Assembly (NCBI GenBank): GCA_012524025.1
Contig: JAAYSC010000051.1
Location: forward strand, 1 to 39,407
Origin: Clostridiales bacterium
Lineage (GTDB): Bacteria > Bacillota > Clostridia > Oscillospirales > Acutalibacteraceae
Direction of reading: 5' to 3'
DNA: 39,407 bases
Positions within the stretch are counted from its first letter, which is position 1; the number at the start of each line of letters is the position of its first letter. Shown here in pieces: positions 34,326 to 39,407 of the stretch. The notes under the pieces are model-generated. The model saw only the letters and a program-made list of their open reading frames with translations, was not told where the DNA came from and did not search any database. A program made the position numbers and the translations under genes.

Positions 34326-35045
34326 TCATTTTTGACTTTGTCCATACACCAACTCATTATTTCTAATATCTATGGACATTTTGTCCCACTGAATTTCGTT
34401 AATTCCCAAAATTGCTTTAAATCCAAGCATGCTGAGCTGTTTGCTAATATTTGGTGTCATAATGGCCATAGAAATTTCCTGAGTTTGAGATCCAATTGTT
34501 ACCGGTAGTTTCACCTTCGTTGTTTCAATGTCTCCGTATATCGGATTGTAATCTACTATGTTTCCATCAGGATCACCGAATCTCGCTAATTCAGGATGGA
34601 TATAACTCACATGTGCACCCGTATCCAAAATAGCGTTGATATCTTGCCCTCCGGCAGTAAAACCAATAAAATACATCCCCAATGCGCTAAATAGTCTAAT
34701 CGGGACTCTAACTGAATTACTAAAATCACTTCCTGAAATAAATGTTACGGTCTTCCCTATCTTGTCAAAACGCACTCCACCAATCTTGTTAAGTATGTCA
34801 ACACCAATGAACCCGTCGATTTTAACACCGATTAATTCATTCAAGGCGTTTCCGCCGATTTGGGCTATGTTTTTCTTCATTTCATAGACACTTTCGTTTA
34901 TTTCGATTGAGTTAAAGTCCCCGGCAATAGAAAAGCTTAATGGTGAACCGGTATCTATCACTAACACTTTATCATCTATTTTCACCAAGTGATGTCCTTT
35001 AGAAATTAAGTACTCATACTCTTTGTTTTTCTTCATGTTTTCCAT
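34326..35045 (-). CDS. retropepsin-like aspartyl protease-type protein
   Basis: About 239 residues from the ATG at 35045 (GGGGAG ten bases upstream); starts at 35063 and 35036 are also possible. Two DTG motifs mark two pepsin-like lobes: LVIDTGSPLS near residue 30 and NAILDTGAHVSYI near 140. The first lobe has IDGFIGVDIL and the second FKAILGINEI, the hydrophobic-hydrophobic-Gly motifs that follow the active Asp. No signal peptide or transmembrane segment is seen, so the protein is cytosolic. Bacterial double-lobe proteins of this type are little studied. It overlaps the end of a truncated Nudix frame, suggesting that its original 5' neighbourhood was rearranged. Confidence 0.65.
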   Translation of the reverse strand: MENMKKNKEYEYLISKGHHLVKIDDKVLVIDTGSPLSFSIAGDFNSIEINESVYEMKKNIAQIGGNALNELIGVKIDGFIGVDILNKIGGVRFDKIGKTVTFISGSDFSNSVRVPIRLFSALGMYFIGFTAGGQDINAILDTGAHVSYIHPELARFGDPDGNIVDYNPIYGDIETTKVKLPVTIGSQTQEISMAIMTPNISKQLSMLGFKAILGINEIQWDKMSIDIRNNELVYGQSQK

Positions 35046-35269
35046 AATCCTCTTTCTCCCCATTCTTTAAACTTTCCACGATATCCCGTACTGACAGTTT
35101 TAGCCTTTGCAAATTCTATTGAATATTCACCAATCTTGACATGGCCTCCCGGCAAAGCGTATTCCAAGCCTTCCTTGTCACGCTGAAGCAAGATTTTATT
35201 GTTTCGAATTAAAACCCCGGCACTTCGGAAATTGCAAATATAGTTTTCACCGCTAAACAGCCAGTCCAT
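35033..35269 (-). pseudogene. Nudix hydrolase gene, truncated inside the Nudix box
   Basis: A 78-codon frame with a good start (GGAGG before the ATG) and a normal Nudix N-terminus: FRSAGVLIRNNKILLQRDKE, then YALPGGHVKIGE. The Nudix box GX5EX7REUXEEXGU stops after GGHVKIGEYSIEF, and the REUXEEXGU half that binds the metal is absent. The remaining 25 residues (AKAKTVSTGYRGK...) show no homology I can see. The product cannot be an active hydrolase. A deletion has probably joined it to the start of the retropepsin-like gene. Confidence 0.65.
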
Positions 35270-35418
35270 ATAAATCCTCCAATCATTTTTCTACCTACAT
35301 CTAACTCGATTGTTTGACAATCAATACAGCACTCTCCACATGCCTTGTTGCTGTGATTCTGATGACCACAGCATACCCCCCCCTTGGTGGCAGCCTGATT
35401 TCTAAGTCTTATTCTTAT

Positions 35419-36420
35419 CTAATTGTTTTTTGAATTTTTCTTTGCTATTTTCCCTGTATCTTTGATGGTTTCCATATATGCTCGTTCCACCGGAGAAATG
35501 GTAATCTCTTGATATTTTCTGTATTCATCTTTTGCTTTTTTCATAGCTTGGTCATGGCTCACTTTCCCTGAGCCTACCAACAGCTTTCTTTTTCCGGAGG
35601 TTAATATGGTATCCAGCTGTTCTACATAATCATTCATATACATGGGTTTTTTCTCAATCGCATTAATTTCTGCTAAATCGAAATAACCAGAAACAAGGTT
35701 GTTCAGTATTTTCAATTCTTCTTCATTCAAATAATTTTTTGCAACGCCAATATCTTTTAATGCTGGCAATTCTCCAGAAAACGATTTGAGCCCCATGAAA
35801 GGTTGTTCCGCATCGGCTCTTTTAAAAATAACTTCTGCGGCTGTATTTCCGTGTGTTGCAAAATGCAGCTTATTTTGTACAATTTTAAAAAATATAATGG
35901 ATTCCTCACTACGAGGATTATAGTCAACACTTGTTGCATATAAATCAAGCACTTGACGATATAATACTTTTTCAGAGGAACGAATATCCCTAATTCGATC
36001 AAGCAGTTCCTTCCAATAATTTCCCCCGGCATTCCCTTTCAATCGCTCATCATCCATTGTGAAACCTTTGGTTATATATTCTTTCAAACGCTCCGTTGCC
36101 CATTGACGAAACTTCGTACCTTGAATAGACTTTACACGATAACCGACCGAAATAATCACATCTAAATTATAATATTCAATTGCTCTTTCAACCTGTCTGT
36201 TTCCTTCGTTTTGAACTGTTGCAAATTTTGCAACAGTTGACTCACGCACTAATTCCCTCTCTTCAAATATGTTTTTTATATGTCTTGAAATTGTAGATTT
36301 ATCTCTTTGAAATAAATCTGCCATTTGTTCCAGAGACAGCCAAACGGTTTCTTCTTCTAACTTTACATCAATTTTTGTTAGTCCATCTTCTGTTTGATAA
36401 ATTATAATTCCAGAGCCCAT
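35419..36420 (-). CDS. RhuM-family protein
   Basis: A 333-residue protein of the virulence-protein RhuM family. The N-terminal part reads ETVWLSLEQMADLFQRDKST and ISRHIKNIFEERELVRESTV, a helix-turn-helix, followed by YYNLDVIISVGYRVKSIQG, FRQWATERLKEYI and the family's C-terminal FATHGNTAAEVIFKRADAEQ, a Fic/Doc-like degenerate motif. The function is unknown; members are found on genomic islands of many bacteria. GAGGTG precedes the ATG and overlaps the end of a gene remnant. Confidence 0.85.
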   Translation of the reverse strand: MGSGIIIYQTEDGLTKIDVKLEEETVWLSLEQMADLFQRDKSTISRHIKNIFEERELVRESTVAKFATVQNEGNRQVERAIEYYNLDVIISVGYRVKSIQGTKFRQWATERLKEYITKGFTMDDERLKGNAGGNYWKELLDRIRDIRSSEKVLYRQVLDLYATSVDYNPRSEESIIFFKIVQNKLHFATHGNTAAEVIFKRADAEQPFMGLKSFSGELPALKDIGVAKNYLNEEELKILNNLVSGYFDLAEINAIEKKPMYMNDYVEQLDTILTSGKRKLLVGSGKVSHDQAMKKAKDEYRKYQEITISPVERAYMETIKDTGKIAKKNSKNN

Positions 36421-36431
36421 ATTTACACCTC

Positions 36432-36614
36432 TTACAAATTTTCTTTTATTATATCTACTTTCTTCAGCCTTTTCGCCATCCTATCAATGGAAATCTGCCC
36501 ATCTTCATAACCAAACTCCACATTTATGTTGATATGTGTTTCTGCTTTTTTCTGGGACAATGAAACAACCGTCTCCACATGTTTTGAGATGAATTCATAG
36601 CTGTCAAAAATTAG
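36432..36614 (-). pseudogene. 3' remnant of an unidentified gene upstream of rhuM
   Basis: Sixty codons without a start read as protein (DSYEFISKHVETVVSLSQ, then HININVEFGYEDGQ, then MAKRLKKVDIIKENL) and end in TAA exactly at the rhuM ribosome site. The frame closes upstream just where the TGTCA of the candidate insertion-sequence end begins (36602). The 5' part of the gene is lost. Family not recognised. The rest of the 258-base gap to 36678 holds only the repeats. Confidence 0.45.
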
Positions 36615-36638
36615 TCACTTGAATATTATTGTCTTTGA

Positions 36639-36684
36639 GGGAACATATCCACTGAGAGCTTGCGAATGTGGGAACATATCAACT
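36639..36684. repeat. paired direct repeats, candidate insertion-sequence end remnant
   Basis: GGGAACATATCCACT (36639-36653) and GGGAACATATCAACT (36670-36684) are 31 bases apart. They sit next to TGTCAAAAATTAG at 36602. Multiple short direct repeats behind a TG-start tip are how IS21-type ends look, but I cannot match a named element. No transposase gene is present. The second repeat overlaps the stop codon of the neighbouring gene. Confidence 0.4.
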
Positions 36685-37785
36685 CGACAGATTTTCGTTG
36701 CGATACTTATGCTCAAGAGTATCATTTACTGTTTCAAAAATTAGCAATTCAAAATCCTTCTTGGAAATTCCTATTGAAGACAAGAACTTCTTGTTTTTTT
36801 TGAAAGACTTCCACAATAGTATATTATCTTTTTCATCAAGGCTTACCTTATACAAGAGGTTGGAAAGAGAAACAATCAAAGGTCTCTGCTTATCATCAAT
36901 CTTTCTTTTACTGAAAGCCATATATTTCTCGAGATCATTTTTATCATACTTTGGCTGCAATCCTTTTATCGGATTAACCAGCAATTGAGTAGAAGAATTC
37001 ATCAGATTCACATAAGAACCTAATTCATATTGCTTTGCCTCAGTCATTAAGTTGTAGTCTAGACCAAATGTTCGTGTTCTTTCGATTGCACTATTGAGTT
37101 GTTGAGTTTCATCTTTAATGCGGCTTATACGCTCATTTATTTCTACAATAGCAAGCTCGTATGATTTAACATCACGTTTGCTGATGAGGGTAAAAATATC
37201 CTCAAGACGGTTCTGGTCGCTTTTTCCTTTCCATAGCAGAAACCCGCTACCAACAAGTGCAACTCCGGCAATCGCCCAACCAACTGGTCCGGCTAGAGCC
37301 AGGAATGCATTTCCGGCAGCCATTCCTCCACCACCGGCAGCAAGCGCACCTCCGCCCAACCAAGCTAATGCCGCGTTGGTAGCTGCTGCACCACTCAGTG
37401 TAGATATAGCTGTTCCTGTTGAGGCAATACCGAACGTTGTCGCAATTCCCATTGCGGCAGTAGGACCAAGAGCTGCTACTGCGACTCCAGCGCTTACACC
37501 AGCAGCGCCTTTCCCAGCATTTTTTGCTGCAGCATTTTTATAATCTGATTCAATCTTTTCTGCTTGCTGCATCCAGTTCAGACGGATTTTTTTCAGCTTT
37601 TCATACTCTAATCGCTTCTCACTAGGAACATTTCTAATGTCGTCAAATAGTTTTTGTATGGTGTTCAATTCATCATAAAGATGGCTTGTGTGTGCGCCCA
37701 GTTCATTTATTTTTTCATTTGTTTTTTTGATAGCCGATTCTGCCTGCTCTTGGGCAAATTTTAACCTCGATTTTTTCTTGGTCAT
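36679..37785 (-). CDS. coiled-coil protein with long Gly/Ala-rich hydrophobic segment
   Basis: A 368-residue protein, not recognised as a named family. Residues 1-85 are a basic then charged coiled coil. Residues about 89-186 are a glycine/alanine-rich hydrophobic stretch (GVSAGVAVAALGPTAAMG, AWLGGGALAAGGGGMAAG, GPVGWAIAGVALVGSGF) of glycine-zipper character that could insert in a membrane. Residues 190-240 form a second coiled coil. The remainder is basic and helical. Its start overlaps the stop of the 477-residue gene by ATGA, so the two are translationally coupled. Stretches of this kind occur in bacterial pore-forming or membrane-remodelling proteins, which suggests a membrane-acting effector (inference). 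Confidence 0.7.
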   Translation of the reverse strand: MTKKKSRLKFAQEQAESAIKKTNEKINELGAHTSHLYDELNTIQKLFDDIRNVPSEKRLEYEKLKKIRLNWMQQAEKIESDYKNAAAKNAGKGAAGVSAGVAVAALGPTAAMGIATTFGIASTGTAISTLSGAAATNAALAWLGGGALAAGGGGMAAGNAFLALAGPVGWAIAGVALVGSGFLLWKGKSDQNRLEDIFTLISKRDVKSYELAIVEINERISRIKDETQQLNSAIERTRTFGLDYNLMTEAKQYELGSYVNLMNSSTQLLVNPIKGLQPKYDKNDLEKYMAFSKRKIDDKQRPLIVSLSNLLYKVSLDEKDNILLWKSFKKNKKFLSSIGISKKDFELLIFETVNDTLEHKYRNENLSS

Positions 37786-39215
37786 TTTCTGTTACCTCCA
37801 AAACATGAATCTATATCGGATTTTGTCCTGAGTATATTATTATCAGGCACCTTTCTAAGTTCTGCTAGCTGGACAGATTTCTGGAATGCCTGAACATACA
37901 TATCACTGTTCTTAAAGTCATCAACAAAATTTACAAGGTCCTTATCATCGTATAGCTCAGATAATAATGAGAGTCCATTCAGATAGTTTTCCACGATGAT
38001 TATCTCTCTTCTAGCAAACTGAGCTTCCGACTCAGCCTTTCTTATTACAACAACCTGCTTTGTTTCGCCATACAGCGAAATTGCGAAACGACCCACCCCC
38101 ACTATGTTAAGGCGAAGGGAAAATTCAGTCATATTGAAGGTTCCTCCTCCGGTTATAAACGCTCGTATAGTTGCATCGCCAAGATCCATCATGCAGAAAG
38201 TACCATGAGCTACCGTGAGCATTCTTTTTACTGTGGGATTTGAGAACGGCTCACATGCTTGCCACATAGCGGATGCCGAACGTTCTTCTTTCTCTGTTTT
38301 TATGTAATATTTCACCAATCGTCTTGTGGTATATAACAACCTTACAATGGTCTCATTGATAAAGACTGGAATGGCCTGAGTCGCTTGGAAGCGGATGTCG
38401 TATCCTTCTTTGTAGATGCTCAGAGCCAGCTCATTTATTGTGTCGTTAAACTGTGAAATAGGAACATTCAGTTTTCTCTTTATAGCTATAATATCGTTCG
38501 TCCATGCCCAAAACGGAGAAGGCAATCCCATGCCACGATATTTACTGCCAGACGATCCAGATACATCGGAAATTAAATGCCCAAACCAATTAACAAACCC
38601 AGAAAATAATTTTGTTGGGACACTATTACCATGAAGTTCAAATTTCCCATCAGCATTTTGTAAAGATATCAGTTCTCCTCCAGAAACAAAGTGCGATTGA
38701 TTTGTAAACTGATCTAATATCGAAAAGAACAAACCAAGCAAAGTCGGATTATGTCCAAGTGATTTGAAATGATGATTTGTAGGATTTAAATCAAATATGA
38801 TACTGCCAGCATCACCTGCTCCACGTTGATCATATGGTATTTTAAACTCCTTCTCAAGAAAGCGGATTGCTGATGATGTATCTCCTATATCATCCCATCC
38901 ACAGAGTCTAGCAAAATCTGCAGTCCGATTTCCAAACCACTTATCTGTAACGTCGCCAACCGGTGATTCTCCAGGTTTTCCAACTAAAAAAATGTCAATA
39001 ATACCACAAAGAACTCCTGAACTTGCCGCCAATGCATAATCCAATTTGTCACAGTTAGGTCTAAGACTCTCAATCGAACTGATTGTTTCTTTAAAACTCT
39101 GCATGTCATTTTCTGCAACTATTAATGCAGTTTCAATGGAAGAAGAAAAGTTGTATCCATCATCGGTTACATCCATTTCCAAAATTAATTCGGTTGTTTC
39201 TACTGCCTGGCTCAT
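37782..39215 (-). CDS. 477-residue protein with a possible metal-dependent hydrolase motif
   Basis: No family is recognised with certainty. A histidine/aspartate set stands out: NHHF at 147-150, GHNP with H155, FFSILDQF with D168, and FGHLISDVSG with H213 and D217. H...H...HxxxD in hydrophobic surroundings resembles the YdjM-like (PF04307) membrane-bound metal hydrolases. A hydrophobic helix at 58-79 (ALAASSGVLCGIIDIFLVG) may anchor it. The C-terminal 200 residues are helical (TTRRLVKYYIKTEKEE) and end with a polar tail. AGGAGGT precedes the ATG. It is coupled by ATGA to the glycine-rich coiled-coil gene and lies 34 bases after an XRE-like regulator. Confidence 0.65.
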   Translation of the reverse strand: MSQAVETTELILEMDVTDDGYNFSSSIETALIVAENDMQSFKETISSIESLRPNCDKLDYALAASSGVLCGIIDIFLVGKPGESPVGDVTDKWFGNRTADFARLCGWDDIGDTSSAIRFLEKEFKIPYDQRGAGDAGSIIFDLNPTNHHFKSLGHNPTLLGLFFSILDQFTNQSHFVSGGELISLQNADGKFELHGNSVPTKLFSGFVNWFGHLISDVSGSSGSKYRGMGLPSPFWAWTNDIIAIKRKLNVPISQFNDTINELALSIYKEGYDIRFQATQAIPVFINETIVRLLYTTRRLVKYYIKTEKEERSASAMWQACEPFSNPTVKRMLTVAHGTFCMMDLGDATIRAFITGGGTFNMTEFSLRLNIVGVGRFAISLYGETKQVVVIRKAESEAQFARREIIIVENYLNGLSLLSELYDDKDLVNFVDDFKNSDMYVQAFQKSVQLAELRKVPDNNILRTKSDIDSCFGGNRK

Positions 39216-39249
39216 ACCGCTATACCTCCTAGATCAAATTTTAGCTTCA

Positions 39250-39407
39250 TTAAAGTTTTTTCTTCAACATATTTCCTGTCTTTATTTCATCTCCATCTGG
39301 TAAAATAAATGCCTGCACAAACTTGACACCTAGCACATCAGCAATGGCCTTCAACTCATCCAAGGTTACTGTTTCTCGTTGTAATTTTTTATTGAAATTC
39401 TGTGGAG
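39250..39407 (-). CDS. XRE-type regulator, C-terminal part only (cut by window edge)
   Basis: Fifty-two codons from the right edge to a TAA at 39250-39252. The reading PQNFNKKLQRETVTLDEL followed by AIADVLGVKFVQAFI is the recognition helix and the last helices of a small Cro/C1-type helix-turn-helix, in the form common to short stand-alone regulators. It lies 34 bases upstream of the 477-residue gene in the same direction. It probably regulates or belongs to that unit (inference). Confidence 0.65.
   Translation of the reverse strand, partial: PQNFNKKLQRETVTLDELKAIADVLGVKFVQAFILPDGDEIKTGNMLKKKL

Noticed and set aside
35349-35373. TGCTGTG/CACAGCA hairpin after rhuM
   Set aside because: Stem of 7 with an 11-base loop and no T run; not enough to call a terminator.
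35376-35383. A run of eight C as a phase-variation tract
   Set aside because: It lies in the gap after the rhuM stop, in no reading frame and not in a promoter spacer I can identify.
37118-37543. A 141-codon plus-strand frame rich in Ala and Pro
   Set aside because: It is the antisense shadow of the Gly/Ala-rich stretch of the minus-strand gene, with no ribosome site of its own.

Overview
The window reads as chromosome of a low-GC Gram-positive anaerobe of the Clostridia type (inference). Shine-Dalgarno sites are strong (AAAGGAGG-like), TTG and GTG starts are common, there is a rubrerythrin plus a PerR-type regulator, lipobox and signal-peptide secretion, a dockerin-bearing surface protein, and many defence or toxin-antitoxin scraps. 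I cannot name the species. No rRNA, tRNA or CRISPR array was seen.

Layout. 0-2.4 kb: a large secreted GLUG/InlB-repeat/dockerin protein on the minus strand behind a consensus promoter. 2.5-5.7 kb: a minus-strand operon of an AlbA_2-type regulator, a macro-domain protein with an extra C-terminal domain, and a vWA protein. A CTGCCA repeat cluster lies in front of it. 5.7-8.9 kb: housekeeping and stress genes (PNPOx-like flavoprotein, NAD(P)H:FMN reductase, AlkA-type glycosylase, MFS transporter). 8.9-11 kb: a permease split into two overlapping genes, one carrying a [4Fe-4S] ferredoxin tail, divergent from a Crp/Fnr regulator. 11-14.2 kb: a lipoprotein, a small membrane protein and a nitrilase-superfamily hydrolase. 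14.3-15.9 kb: a HigB/HigA toxin-antitoxin pair whose antitoxin carries an ImmA/IrrE protease domain, with a textbook promoter and operator. 16-18.7 kb: a thioesterase, a DUF4143 ATPase and a tyrosine phosphatase.

18.8-25.4 kb holds a type I restriction-modification locus in order hsdM-hsdS-hsdR (minus strand) in which all three genes look damaged. hsdM has a one-base frameshift. hsdS loses the end of its second target-recognition domain, and hsdR loses its N-terminus, apparently at one deletion junction. Directly upstream is a large unrecognised protein ending in an RX4H motif typical of HEPN ribonucleases. It is preceded by a 40-bp tandem repeat array with internal inverted repeats.

27.5-33.1 kb: an anchored SGNH hydrolase, then an oxidative-stress cluster (PerR-like regulator, catalase, rubrerythrin) around a perfect 9-1-9 Fur-family palindrome, then an unrecognised secreted protein. 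33.2-39.4 kb is an accessory island: a Fic protein with Gln in place of the catalytic His behind a palindromic operator, a retropepsin-like protein, a truncated Nudix gene, RhuM, a gene remnant beside paired direct repeats that look like an insertion-sequence end, and finally a two-gene unit with ATGA overlap. That unit encodes a Gly/Ala-rich hydrophobic coiled-coil protein and a 477-residue protein with a possible metal-hydrolase motif. It lies directly downstream of a partial XRE-like regulator that runs off the window. This last unit and the HEPN-like gene with its repeats are the best candidates for undescribed systems.
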